Origin: Peristeroidobacter soli
GTDB taxonomy: Bacteria; Pseudomonadota; Gammaproteobacteria; Steroidobacterales; Steroidobacteraceae
Direction of reading: 5' to 3'
DNA length: 64,000 nucleotides
Assembly: GCF_004138485.1 (NCBI RefSeq)
Contig: NZ_RYEV01000005.1
Location: 1,164,827 to 1,228,826 of the forward strand
Below the pieces are notes generated by a model. The model was not told the origin of the DNA and did no database searches. It saw only the letters and a list, made by a program, of their open reading frames with translations. This document shows, piece after piece, positions 1 to 10,000 of this stretch; the stretch's first letter is position 1; each line of letters starts with the position of its first letter. The position numbers and the translations under genes were made by a program.

Positions 1-259
1 TGGAACGTTCATCAACGAAACATTTCGTGGGGAGGGGGGAGTAAGGCCGCGGGTAACACGGTCATGAAAAGTAGCAGCCACAGTTCGCGAGCTCCGGATG
101 CATGACTGTTCAGCGCCAACCCACGTGGCGCATCTTCTTTTCCGTTCATCGGGCCCGAGCCCATTCAGCAGCGTTGTCATAACCAAACACCAAAGAAATT
201 GAGTGTCCGAGCGCGCTGCTTCGTCGCCGGTGTTTGCCCACGATTCAGGACGATCTTCG
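1..259. other. Left-margin non-coding stretch
   Basis: I find no convincing gene before the aldehyde dehydrogenase. One frame is open from the window edge to a TGA near position 105, but it has no recognisable protein character. Positions 15-28 hold a perfect 6+6 inverted repeat (ACGAAA-CA-TTTCGT), which could be a protein-binding site. The promoter of the first operon presumably lies here, but I cannot pick a convincing -35/-10 pair. Confidence 0.5.
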
Positions 260-1789
260 ATGAAAAATGCCAATGTCGAGCGGCTCGAGTCACGGACGGC
301 CTCCGAGCAGCGGGGGACGGAGCGAGTACCGCCCAAGCTCGCGGTGGCGCCGTTTCTGGACGGGGGCCTGTCCGCCTCGCAGAGCGAGCGCATCGTCGAT
401 GTGATGAATCCGTCGACGGGGCGGCTGTGTCTGCAACTCGCCGCCGGTAGCGATGCGGACGTGGATCGGGCCGTGGCGTCGGCTCGCAAGGCCTTCGACG
501 ACGGGCGTTGGAGCGAGGCTGCGCCCTCGGTCCGGAAACAAGCGTTGCATCGGTTCGCCGATCTCATCACGGCGCATGCCAAGGAGCTCGATGCGCTGGA
601 TGCCGCCGAGATGGGCAAGCCGGTCCAGGAGGGATTTGCCAGTGCCGCGGTCGCCGCCGGCCTGATGCGATTTCACGCCGAGGCTGTCGATAAGCTGCTG
701 GGCGACGTTTATACGAGCGACAAGAACAGCTTCGTATTGCAGCGGCTGGTGCCACGGGGCGTGGTGGCGGCGCTGGTGCCTTGGAACTTTCCAACCTTCG
801 TCGCGGCGTTGAAGATCGCCCCGGCCCTGGTCGCTGGCAACAGCGTGGTGTTGAAACCTTCGGAGCTGTCGTCGCGCTCGTCGCTGCGACTGGCACAGCT
901 CGCGCTCGAGGCGGGAATTCCCGCGGGTGTGTTGAACGTCGTACCCGGCTTGGGCGAAACCGTCGGCCGGGCGCTCGGCTTGCACGGCGATGTCGACATG
1001 CTGACGTTCACCGGATCGACGGCGGCCGGCAAGTTGATGCTGCAGTACTCGGGCCAGTCGAACATGAAAGTGGTCATGGCGGAATGTGGCGGCAAGTGTC
1101 CGCAGATCGTGTTCGATGACGGGGTCGATCTGGATGTCGCCAGCGATCGGATCGCGCGCCAGTTGTTGGTCAACCAGGGGCAGGTGTGCAGCGTCGGCTC
1201 GCGGCTGCTGGTGCAGCGGTCCGTCCAGGATCGGGTGGTCGACAAGATCGTGTCGCGCTTCGAGCAGATCGTCATGGGCGATGCGCTGGATCCCAAGACC
1301 ACGTTCGGTCCGGTCGCATCGGAAAAGCAATGTGCGCGCGTCATGCAGTACATCGAAGGCGCTCAGCGCGAGGGAATACAAGCGGTGATCGGCGGGCGCC
1401 GCGCGCGCCTCGATGCGGGCGGCTATTTCATCGAGCCGACGCTGTTTCGGGACGTGGCGCCGAATTCGCGCATCGCGCAGGAAGAAATCTTTGGCCCGGT
1501 ATTGTCGGTCATTCCCTTTGAGGATGAGGCCGAGGCGATCCGGATCGCCAATGGCACGATGTACGGCCTGGTGTCGTATGTCTGGTCCGCCAATATTTCC
1601 ACCGGCATGAGGATGATGAAAGGTATTCGCTCCTCGATCCGGATCAACGCGACCGGGCCGGTCGGCGAGGGTTCCGGTTACGCGGCATCGTACGAGCCCG
1701 CGGCTCAGTCCGGCATCGGCACCGAGAGCGGCATGAAGGGCATCGAAAGCTACCTTCGTCGGCAACTCGTGAGCTTCAGCCACGCCTGA
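260..1789 (+). CDS. Aldehyde dehydrogenase, NAD(P)-dependent
   Basis: This gene encodes a 509-aa member of the aldehyde dehydrogenase superfamily, which oxidises an aldehyde to a carboxylate in the cytoplasm. Visible signatures are PWNFP in the cofactor-binding region, FTGST, the general-base glutamate Glu275 in AECGGK (most relatives have ELGGK), the nucleophile Cys310 in GQVCS, and EEIFGPVLSV near the C-terminus. The ATG at 260 is preferred over the upstream GTG at 203 because AGGAC at 247-251 is well spaced and the extra 19 residues look non-coding. Length is normal for the family. It heads a run of four same-strand genes and ends 27 bases before the transporter. The substrate cannot be read from the sequence. 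A link to the peptide aldehyde that the reductase-ended NRPS could release is possible but speculative. Confidence 0.93.
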   Translation: MKNANVERLESRTASEQRGTERVPPKLAVAPFLDGGLSASQSERIVDVMNPSTGRLCLQLAAGSDADVDRAVASARKAFDDGRWSEAAPSVRKQALHRFADLITAHAKELDALDAAEMGKPVQEGFASAAVAAGLMRFHAEAVDKLLGDVYTSDKNSFVLQRLVPRGVVAALVPWNFPTFVAALKIAPALVAGNSVVLKPSELSSRSSLRLAQLALEAGIPAGVLNVVPGLGETVGRALGLHGDVDMLTFTGSTAAGKLMLQYSGQSNMKVVMAECGGKCPQIVFDDGVDLDVASDRIARQLLVNQGQVCSVGSRLLVQRSVQDRVVDKIVSRFEQIVMGDALDPKTTFGPVASEKQCARVMQYIEGAQREGIQAVIGGRRARLDAGGYFIEPTLFRDVAPNSRIAQEEIFGPVLSVIPFEDEAEAIRIANGTMYGLVSYVWSANISTGMRMMKGIRSSIRINATGPVGEGSGYAASYEPAAQSGIGTESGMKGIESYLRRQLVSFSHA

Positions 1790-1816
1790 GCGAGGTCACG
1801 GCCTGACGCAACGACG

Positions 1817-3160
1817 ATGCTCGAGTCGCGTTACAAGAATTATCTGCTGACCGTTTTGCTGGTGATCTTCGCGTCGAATTATCTCGACCGCTTGACGCTG
1901 GGACTGTTGCTGGAAGATATCCGGGCGGAGCTGGCGCTGACCGATACCCAGCTCGGGTTTCTGACGGGCCTTGCGTTCGCGATGTTCCATGCGGTGCTCG
2001 GCGTTCCCATCGCTCGCTGGGCGGACCGTGGCAACCGCGTCACCATCATCTCGGTGACCGCGATGCTCTGGGGCGGGGCGATGGCCTTATGCGGCGTCGC
2101 TGCCAACTTCACGCAGCTGTTGTTGACGCGTGTCTGTGTCGCGGTGGGTGAGGCAGGATGCCAGCCTCCGGCATTGTCACTCATTTCGGATACGTTCAGC
2201 CGGGCGGAGCGGCCGCGGGCCATCGCGCGTTACATGCTGGGCCTGCCGATCGCACTCATCGTTGGCAATCTCGCGGCCGGCTGGTTGAACGAACTGTTTG
2301 GCTGGCGGACGACCTTCATGATCGTGGGGATCCCGGGCTTTGCGCTCGGCATTCTCGCCGCCGTGACACTCAAAGAGCCCAGACTGGAGCGCGGCACGGT
2401 GCAGCCTCACGAGCCGCTGCCAGATGCGCAACCGTCCGCGCGAGAGGTGGCTGCCACCCTGTGGCGCAATGACACGTTTCGGCATCTGTTGTTCGCGTTC
2501 TGTATTCAGTACTTGTTTGTTTCGGGCATGGTGCAATGGCAGGCTGCGTTCTTCATGCGCAGTCATGGTATGAGCAGTGGCGAGATCGGCACGTGGCTGG
2601 CGCTCGCGTATGGCGGGGTCGGGTTTCTCGGCACCTATGTGGGCGGCGAGCTCGCCACTCGCTACGCCGCGCACGATGAGCGTCTGCAACTGCTGGGCAC
2701 GTCGATCGCCTTCGCGCTGCTCGCCGTACTGAAGGTCGGTGTCTATGTTCTATCGGACATGTACTGGGCACTCGGCGCGCTGGCGGCGACCAGCTTCATG
2801 GCCGGCCTGAGCAATGGCCCCATGTATTCGGTGACGCAGACGCTGGTGCCGCCCCATATGCGAGCCGTCGCGATTGCATTGATCCTGCTGATTGCCAATC
2901 TGATCGGAGCGGGCTTCGGACCGCTGATCGTAGGTGTGGTCAGCGATCTGTTGCGCCCCTGGGTCGGCGAAGAGTCGTTGCGATATTCGCTGCTGTTGTG
3001 CTGTCCCGGGTACGGGTGGGCTGCGTGGCATCTATGGAAGGCCAGTGGCTCGGTGCAACGGGACCTGCCGAGCGCGGCGGTTGAGCCTGCCGCCGGGATC
3101 CGAATCCCGCGCGAGCCGCAGAGTGAACTGGAAGTTGGACGCTTGCATAAGGCTACGTAA
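1817..3160 (+). CDS. MFS transporter, spinster-like
   Basis: This 447-aa protein is a major facilitator superfamily carrier with about twelve hydrophobic segments. The first segment carries NYLDRLTLG, and the loop after segment 2 has the MFS signature-like ARWADRGNR. The stretch AVGEAG in segment 4, followed by PPALSLISD, is typical of the spinster-type branch, whose members move sugars, organic acids or lipids. It starts at an ATG 27 bases after the dehydrogenase stop. Its TAA stop directly abuts the ATG of the peptidase gene, so the four genes are very likely co-transcribed. The position beside NRPS genes would allow a role in product export, but uptake of a carbon source fits the flanking catabolic enzymes equally well. 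Substrate and direction cannot be inferred. Confidence 0.9.
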   Translation: MLESRYKNYLLTVLLVIFASNYLDRLTLGLLLEDIRAELALTDTQLGFLTGLAFAMFHAVLGVPIARWADRGNRVTIISVTAMLWGGAMALCGVAANFTQLLLTRVCVAVGEAGCQPPALSLISDTFSRAERPRAIARYMLGLPIALIVGNLAAGWLNELFGWRTTFMIVGIPGFALGILAAVTLKEPRLERGTVQPHEPLPDAQPSAREVAATLWRNDTFRHLLFAFCIQYLFVSGMVQWQAAFFMRSHGMSSGEIGTWLALAYGGVGFLGTYVGGELATRYAAHDERLQLLGTSIAFALLAVLKVGVYVLSDMYWALGALAATSFMAGLSNGPMYSVTQTLVPPHMRAVAIALILLIANLIGAGFGPLIVGVVSDLLRPWVGEESLRYSLLLCCPGYGWAAWHLWKASGSVQRDLPSAAVEPAAGIRIPREPQSELEVGRLHKAT

Positions 3161-4498
3161 ATGTGTGACACCATTCTGGCGCCGCCCGGCAGCACGGCCG
3201 GCGAGGCGATGCTATATGGAAAGAACAGCGACCGTCAGCGCAACGAGGCGCAGGCGATCGAACGCTTGCCGAGCGGCTCTCATGAAGTGAACGCGTCGCT
3301 GAAGTGCACCTACATCGCGATTCCACAAGTATCGCGGACCAACGCAGTCCTGCTGTGTCGTCCGTTCTGGATGTGGGGTGCGGAGATGGGCGCGAACGAG
3401 CACGGCGTCGTCATCGGCAACCAGGCGGTGCATGCGCGTAATCCCGCGCAGGAAGCGGAGGCGCTGCTGGGCGACGATCTGGTGCGTCTGGGATTGGAGC
3501 GAGCGAGCTCGGCCGCGGAGGCTGTCGAAGTCATTACGCGGCTGCTCGAGCGATTCGGTCAAGGCGGCAACAACGGCCACATCACACGCTCTTATTTCAA
3601 CAACGCGTTCATGATCGCGGATGCCACCGACGCGTTCGTGTTGGAAACATTGGGGCGCGAATGGTTGCTCGAGCGAGTGTCGGGCGTGCGCGCGATGTCG
3701 AATCGCTACAGTATCCAAGACCGGGTCGAGCGCGTCAGTCCGGGGTTGCCGGCGTTGCTGCGCGACTCGGGTTGGAGCAGCGATGCGCAACCGCGCTACG
3801 CCGATGTCATCGCCAATCCGAATCGCGAGCACATCGGTCACGCCACAGCTCGCCGCCAGTGCAGTACCTCGCTGTTGAATCTGCACGACGGCGGGCTCAC
3901 TGCGCTCGGGATGATGCGCATCCTTCGCGACCACGGCACGGGTGAAGGGCACGTGGCGGGCTGGCAGGCGGAATGCGCCATTCGACGCACGGTGTGCATG
4001 CACGCCGGTCCGGAAAACAGTCCGGGACAAACCACCGGCTCCATGGTGTCCGACGTGCGCAGCGGCCGGGCGATTCATTGGGTGACCGGCTCGGCAGCGC
4101 CCTGTACCTCGATTTTCAAGCCGGTCTTGCTCGACGTCCCCTTGCCTGACAGCGGACCTGCGCCCTCCGACCGCTTCGATGCCGCGACGTTGTGGTGGCG
4201 TCACGAACGTTTGCATCGCGCGGCGCTGCTCGGCGACTTCAATCAGTTCCTGGCGGATATTGCCGATGAGCGCGACGCGCTGGAGCGCGATTTCGATGAG
4301 CGGATCAAGTCGGTGATGGCGGGTGGCAGCAATGCCGATCGTGCGCACGTCGTCGCGCAGTGTTGGCAGGAGGCCATGGCGGTGGAGGCCCGCTGGCTGA
4401 CCCGCATTCCGGCGGCCGCTACGCCGATCGATGCCGCCTATGTCGAGGGTTGGGACAAGTTGAATCGAGTGGCGGGGCTGGAACTGTCTGCTTCATGA
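3161..4498 (+). CDS. Secernin-like C69 family peptidase (Ntn hydrolase)
   Basis: The 445-aa product begins MCDTILA and continues to YGKNSDR, the N-terminal pattern of secernin/C69-family Ntn hydrolases. In that family Cys2 becomes the N-terminal nucleophile after removal of Met1. Further family-like stretches are WGAEMGANEHGVVIGN, NNAFMIAD and the C-terminal HERLHRAAL region. Known C69 members are dipeptidases or amidohydrolases that cleave peptide or amide bonds. The start is fixed because the ATG follows the MFS stop without a gap and the nucleophile must be residue 2. The stop overlaps the start of the GH116 gene as ATGA. There is no signal peptide, so it should act in the cytoplasm. Next to a transporter and peptide synthetases it might cleave a peptide product or precursor, but general peptide catabolism is just as possible. 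Confidence 0.85.
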   Translation: MCDTILAPPGSTAGEAMLYGKNSDRQRNEAQAIERLPSGSHEVNASLKCTYIAIPQVSRTNAVLLCRPFWMWGAEMGANEHGVVIGNQAVHARNPAQEAEALLGDDLVRLGLERASSAAEAVEVITRLLERFGQGGNNGHITRSYFNNAFMIADATDAFVLETLGREWLLERVSGVRAMSNRYSIQDRVERVSPGLPALLRDSGWSSDAQPRYADVIANPNREHIGHATARRQCSTSLLNLHDGGLTALGMMRILRDHGTGEGHVAGWQAECAIRRTVCMHAGPENSPGQTTGSMVSDVRSGRAIHWVTGSAAPCTSIFKPVLLDVPLPDSGPAPSDRFDAATLWWRHERLHRAALLGDFNQFLADIADERDALERDFDERIKSVMAGGSNADRAHVVAQCWQEAMAVEARWLTRIPAAATPIDAAYVEGWDKLNRVAGLELSAS

Positions 4499-6981
4499 GG
4501 GAGGGCTGCTCTCGCAAGTACAATGCCTGCTACACGGGCCGGCATCTGGAGCAGATTGCGTTCCCGTTGGGCGGCATGGGCGCGGGCATGATCTGTGTGG
4601 AAGGCTCGGGGGCGCTCTCCAAATTCTCTTTGCGACACCAGCCCGAGCTGTGTGCCGAGCACAGAGCGTTCGCCGCGATTTCGATGCGCGATACAGGCGT
4701 CGCCAGAGTGCTCGAAGGACCGGTGGCCGAGTGGAAGCGGCGGCCGCGCCATCCCGGCAAGCTCGGACTCGCGCCGAACATGTTTCTTGGCTTGCCGCGA
4801 TTTCGCGCGGCGAGTTTCGAGGCGCGCTTTCCCTTCGCCAAAGTGCGTCTGCTCGATGAGAGCTTTCCGTTGCAGGCGGAGTTGACCGCATGGAGTCCGT
4901 TCGCTCCAGGGGATGCCGACAACGCGTGTCTGCCGGTCGCCGCTATGGAGTATTCCTTCGTCAATCCCGGTCGCTCGACCGTCGAGGCGGAGTTCTGGTT
5001 CAGCGCCGGGAATTTCATGGCGTGCCCGGACCCGACAGACAAGCAGTCGCTGGCTGCGGATTTCATTCGGGCCTCGCCGGGTGGCTTCGTGCTGGGGGAA
5101 CGGGGTTCGGAGCATCGCGCTTCGGACGAGGGGTACTTCGCCGCCTGGCTGGAATCCACGGAGCAAGCCGGTGTGCAAACATGGTTCAAAGGCGAATCGC
5201 GCGCGCAGATACAAATGCTCTGGCGCGATATCACAACCGGCGTGCGCCAGGCGCGTGTTCCAGATGGCGCGGACTCCTATCCTGGGGTATCGCTGTTCGC
5301 ACCGCTGCGGCTCGCACCGGGTGAGACCAGAACGCTTCGTTTGCATCTGGCCTGGTATGTGCCGCGGAGCAATCTGTTCGAGCCGAGTTTTTTCTTCCGG
5401 CAGGGCCGCTTCGATAGCGTCGAGAGCAGCGACGCGCACTACCAGCCGTGGTACTCGACGCGATTCGCCAGTCTGGAAACATTGCAGGAGTATTGGACCG
5501 GGCACTACGCAGCGCTGCGCCAGGCGTCGCAACGATTCAGCGATACGCTGTTCGATAGCACGTTGCCGGATGAGGTGATGGAAGCGGTGGCTGCCAATCT
5601 GAGCATCCTCAAGTCGCCGACGGTGCTGCGGCAGGCGGACGGCCGGCTGTGGGGATGGGAAGGCTGCTTCGACGAAGTCGGCTCGTGGTACGGCTCGGCC
5701 AACCATGTGTGGAACTTCGCACAAAGCCTGGCTCATCTGTTTCCCGATCTGGAACGCACGCTGCGTGAGACTGAATTGGGTGAAAATCTGGGCGCCGATG
5801 GCTTTCAGGCCATTCGCGCCGCGCTGCCGACCCGTCGTATCGGCGATTCGCGGGAAGACGCCTGGGGCTTTCCGGCGGCGGCCGACGGTCAGTTCGGCAC
5901 CATCATCAAGGTCTACCGGGACTGGCGCATCAGCGGCGATGCGGCGTGGCTGCGGCGATTGTGGCCGAAGATCGAGCTGAGCCTCGACTACGCCATCAAT
6001 GCCTGGGATCCGCGCCGTCGCGGTGTCATCGAAGAGCCGCACTTCAATACTTATGACGTGGAGTTCTGGGGGCCGGATGGCCTGTGCACGGGTGCCTACG
6101 CGGGGGCGCTCAAGGCGGCGATTCTGATGGGCGAAGCGCTGGGCGAGGACGTCGACGGCTACACACGGTTATATGGCGCGGCCGTGCGCAGCCTGGAAGA
6201 TTTCTTGTTCAACGGCGAATATTTCTTTCAGAGGGTCGAATGGCGGCGGCTGCGCGCTGAATTTCCTCCGCACGACGGGCCGCTCGCGAATCTGCTACGA
6301 CGCCACCCTGAACAGCTGCGAGTGGCGCAAGAGGAGGGGCCGCCCTACCAGGTTGGCGAGGGCTGTCTGTCCGACGCGATGCTCGGCGCGTGGCTGTGCT
6401 CGCTGGTCGGGGTCGGAGAGATTCTCGATGGCAATAAAGTGGCCAGCCATCTCGACGCAGTGTTTCGCCACAACTTTCAGCAGAGTCTGCACGATCGAGT
6501 CAATCTGTCGCGTGGCTTCCTGGGCTGCGCCGAAGAAGCGGGGCTGGTCGTGTGCAGCTGGCCGAAGGACCGGCGTCCCTCGCTCCCCATGTACATGGGC
6601 GACGAGGTATGGACCGGTGTGGAGTACATGGTTGCCTCGCACCTGGCATTGCTCGGCCGGATCGACGCCGCACGACAGGTCGTTCGTGCGTGCCGCAATC
6701 GTTACGATGGCCGCGTTCGCAACCCGTTCGGCGAAGTGGAAGCGGGGCACTGGTACGCCAGAGCGATGTCGTCTTACGCGTTGCTCCAGGCCTTCAGCGG
6801 CGCACGCTTCGATGCCGTCGATCGAGTGCTCCATCTGCGGCCCGCGATCAAGGGCGACTTCCGATGTTTCCTCTCGACCGCGACCGGCTACGGCACGGTG
6901 GGCGTCCGCGACGGCGCGCCGTTTCTGGACGTCGTCGCCGGCGAGATTGCCTGTCGATCCATCGAGTACACGCCGGCCTGA
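4495..6981 (+). CDS. GH116 family glycosidase (bile-acid beta-glucosidase/GBA2-like)
   Basis: This 828-aa protein resembles the GH116 family, retaining beta-glycosidases related to mammalian GBA2. The N-terminal part has PLGGMGAGMICVEGSGALS, typical of the beta-sandwich domain, and the second half is the (alpha/alpha)6 barrel domain. The candidate acid/base is Asp521 in HFNTYDVEFWGP, a motif characteristic of bacterial GH116. Glu389 in the GWEG stretch is a possible nucleophile, with lower certainty. The ATG at 4495 overlaps the peptidase stop (ATGA) and is preferred over the open upstream extension to 4360, which would overlap that gene heavily. No signal peptide is visible. It closes the four-gene unit and converges on the FkbH NRPS. 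Its role beside an NRPS locus is unknown; it may act on glycolipid or glycoside substrates unrelated to the peptide. Confidence 0.85.
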   Translation: MREGCSRKYNACYTGRHLEQIAFPLGGMGAGMICVEGSGALSKFSLRHQPELCAEHRAFAAISMRDTGVARVLEGPVAEWKRRPRHPGKLGLAPNMFLGLPRFRAASFEARFPFAKVRLLDESFPLQAELTAWSPFAPGDADNACLPVAAMEYSFVNPGRSTVEAEFWFSAGNFMACPDPTDKQSLAADFIRASPGGFVLGERGSEHRASDEGYFAAWLESTEQAGVQTWFKGESRAQIQMLWRDITTGVRQARVPDGADSYPGVSLFAPLRLAPGETRTLRLHLAWYVPRSNLFEPSFFFRQGRFDSVESSDAHYQPWYSTRFASLETLQEYWTGHYAALRQASQRFSDTLFDSTLPDEVMEAVAANLSILKSPTVLRQADGRLWGWEGCFDEVGSWYGSANHVWNFAQSLAHLFPDLERTLRETELGENLGADGFQAIRAALPTRRIGDSREDAWGFPAAADGQFGTIIKVYRDWRISGDAAWLRRLWPKIELSLDYAINAWDPRRRGVIEEPHFNTYDVEFWGPDGLCTGAYAGALKAAILMGEALGEDVDGYTRLYGAAVRSLEDFLFNGEYFFQRVEWRRLRAEFPPHDGPLANLLRRHPEQLRVAQEEGPPYQVGEGCLSDAMLGAWLCSLVGVGEILDGNKVASHLDAVFRHNFQQSLHDRVNLSRGFLGCAEEAGLVVCSWPKDRRPSLPMYMGDEVWTGVEYMVASHLALLGRIDAARQVVRACRNRYDGRVRNPFGEVEAGHWYARAMSSYALLQAFSGARFDAVDRVLHLRPAIKGDFRCFLSTATGYGTVGVRDGAPFLDVVAGEIACRSIEYTPA

Positions 6982-6988
6982 GCCGGCG
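6971..6988 (+). terminator. GC hairpin at the end of the GH116 gene
   Basis: A perfect 7-bp stem (CGCCGGC/GCCGGCG) closes a CTGA loop that contains the TGA stop codon of the glycosidase gene. It lies between two convergent genes, where termination is expected. There is no T-run after it, so it would be an imperfect intrinsic terminator or only an RNA-stabilising hairpin. Confidence 0.35.
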
Positions 6989-7036
6989 CTCCCCGATCGT
7001 AAAGCTGTCACTGAACGCGCCCCGCCGCGATCCGGC

Positions 7037-10000
7037 TTACCGCCCGCCCTTCATCGAGTAGTCGTGGAGCCGCTCACGGACCTCCGCTTGTGACATCGCG
7101 GCGATCTGCTCCAGCAACCCATCGATGTCCTCATCGTCATCGGTCGGCGCTGCGGAGACAGGGTTGTGCCGCGCAGAGGCCGCCTCCGCCGCGAACTGTC
7201 GCAGCGTCGGGAACTCGAACAGCGAGCGGATCGACAGTGCCATGGACAGACGGTCCTCGACGCGGGCGATCACCTGCGTCGCCAGCAAGGAATGGCCCCC
7301 CAGCTCGAAGAAATTATCGTCGCGTCCGACCCGGTCGAGACCCAGCAACTCCCGCCAGACCGACGCGATCGACTCCTCGATTTCGCCCTGCGGAGCCTCG
7401 TAATGTCGCGTGCGATAGGAAGTCGCATCCGGAGCGGGCAGCGCGCGCTTGTCGAGCTTCCCGTTCGCGGTCACAGGCAGGCTCTGCACTTGCACGAATG
7501 CGTTGGGAACCATGTACTCAGGTAGCGCCGCGCGCAGATGCCGCTGCAGCTCCTCGACACCCGGCGCGGCCTCGCGAGCGACGAAGTAGGCCACCAGGCA
7601 CGGCTCACCTCGAGGGTCGTCGCGCACGATGACTGCCGCATCTTCGATCCCAGGGTGCGCATCGAGTTGGCTGGCGATGTCCTCCAGCTCGATGCGATAG
7701 CCGCGCAGTTTCACTTGATCGTCGTTGCGGCCCAGATATTCGATGCTGCCGTCGTCACGCCACCGGGCCAGGTCGCCGCTTTTATATAAAGAGGAGAGCT
7801 CGGCACGGAATGGATTGGGCGAGAATCGCTGGTGCGTGAGCTCGGGTCGATTCGCATATCCACGCGCGACGCCTTCGCCGCCGATGTATATCTCCCCCGG
7901 CACGCCGACGGGCACGATCTGCCGGCCGGCGTCGAGGATATAGACCTGACGGTTCTGCATCGGCCGGCCGATGTGCGGTGGACCGTTATCGCCTCGCAGG
8001 CGGGCGTAAGTCGTGTCCACGGTGCTCTCGGTCGGCCCATACACGTTGAAAAACTCGGTGCCGGTCGCTTGCGAGAGCGTGCGCCATAGTGGCCCGTCGA
8101 TGGGCTCGCCGCCGACCAGTACCAGTTGCGGCCGATGACCCTCCTGCCGCGTGAGCAAGCCAGCCGACAGCCAGGCTTTCAGCTGCATCGGCGTGCAATC
8201 GATGGCATCGATGCGCTGACGATCGATGAAGCTCAACAGCAGGCTCGGATCCCATCGACAGGCCTGCGGCACCATGACCACGGTGCGTCCCGACAACAAT
8301 TGCATGTACTGTTTGACTGAAGCATCGAAGCTCAACGACGCGTTGACCGCGACGCGCTCGCAGGCTCCGCATTGTCGATAGATCGCTTCGAGTCCCTGCC
8401 ACAGACTCAGCACATTGCGGTGTTCGATCATCACGCCCTTGGGGCGGCCCGTGGAGCCCGAGGTGTACAGCGTGTAGGCGAGATTGCGCGATGTCACACC
8501 GATGGAGCGCGGGTCGATATCGCCGTCCGCCTCCTGTTCGATCCGTTGCCACTGCGCATCGACGGCGATCGAGGGAATGCTGGTGTCGGGCAGTCGGGTC
8601 TGTAGATACAAATGAGTGAGGATGGCGCGGGGCGCGGCGTCTTCCAGAATGTGCTTCAGTCGAGCCGCGGGATAGTCCGGATCCAGCGGCACGTAGGCCG
8701 CACCTGCCTTCAGCGTGGCGAGAATCGCGATCATCACATCGATGCCACGCTCCATGCAGATGCCCACCAGTTCGCCGGAGCCGATGCCGGCCTCGCGCAG
8801 ATGACGCGCCAGCTGATTGGACATGGCGTTCAGCGCGCCGAAGCTGAGCGAGCGGTCCTGATAGACGACGGCCGGCACGCCGGGAATGCGGCGGGCCTGC
8901 GCCTCGAACAGCTCGTGAATCAGCTTGTCGTGAGGGTAGGGCGCGCCGGTCGCATTGAACGTATCGGTCAGGCGGTGGCGCTCGGGGACGGGCACATAAG
9001 GCACCGTGGCAAGCGACTGGCTGGTGTCGTTCGCCATCGAGTGCAGCAGGACCTTGAAACAATCGACCCAGCGACGCACGGTCGAAGCATCGAACAGATC
9101 CGTTGCGTAGTTGAGCGCGCCAGCAATGCCGTCCGCAGTCTCCTGCAGCGACAGCGTCAGGTCGAAGTGGGCCATGTGCAACGGTACTTCCTGAGCCTCC
9201 AGTTGCAGACCCGACAGGCCCGGCGTCGGGCGAGAGGCGCTCTGGAACACGAACATCACTTGAAATATCGGCGCGTGCCGCAGGCTGCGGGTGGGTCGCA
9301 ACGCCTTGACGATTTGATCGAACGGCACGTCCTCGTTGGCGAACGCATCGAGCATGACCCGCTTCACTCGCTGCAGCAGCGCGGTCACGCTCGAGTCGGG
9401 CTGGACGCTCAGGCGCAGCGGCAGCGAGTTGACGAAGAAGCCGATGAGACCTTCCAGCTCGGCGCGGCGTCGATTCGCCACCGGCATGCCGATGACGATG
9501 TCGTCCTGGCGGCTGAGCTTCGAGAGCAACAGCAGCCAGCCGGCGTACAGCGCCATGGTCGCTGTCATGTCGTGCTGCCGAGCCAATGTTTGTAAATCCG
9601 CGGTGAGCTCGCGGCCGAGATTCACCGGCTCGCTCGAGCCGCGATAGCTTTGCACGACGGGACGTGGGCGGTCCGTCGGCAGTTCGAGCAACTCGGGGCT
9701 GCCTTGCAGGTGCTGAATCCAGTACTGCAGCTGTCGCTGCACTTCGGGCCCCGCCACCCAGCGCCGCTGCCATTGAGCGTAGTCGGCGTACTGAATGGGC
9801 AATGCTGGCAACGTGCTCGGGCGATTCGCGCGAATGTCGTCATACGACGCACCGAGATCATCGAGCAGCACGCCCAGCGACCAGCCATCGGAAACGATGT
9901 GATGCATCGTGAGCAGCAGCACGTGCTCATCGGCTTGCGTGCGAATCAGCAGACCACGAATGAGCGGGCCGGCGCGCAGATCGAACGGTGTTGAGAACTC

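Noticed and set aside
1-105. Open frame from the left edge, possible tail of an upstream gene
   Set aside because: Its translation has no recognisable features and its codon use does not resemble the neighbours.
4360-4494. Upstream extension of the GH116 gene
   Set aside because: It would overlap the peptidase gene by 139 bases and adds Gly/Arg-rich residues without family likeness. The ATGA overlap at 4495 is a better start.
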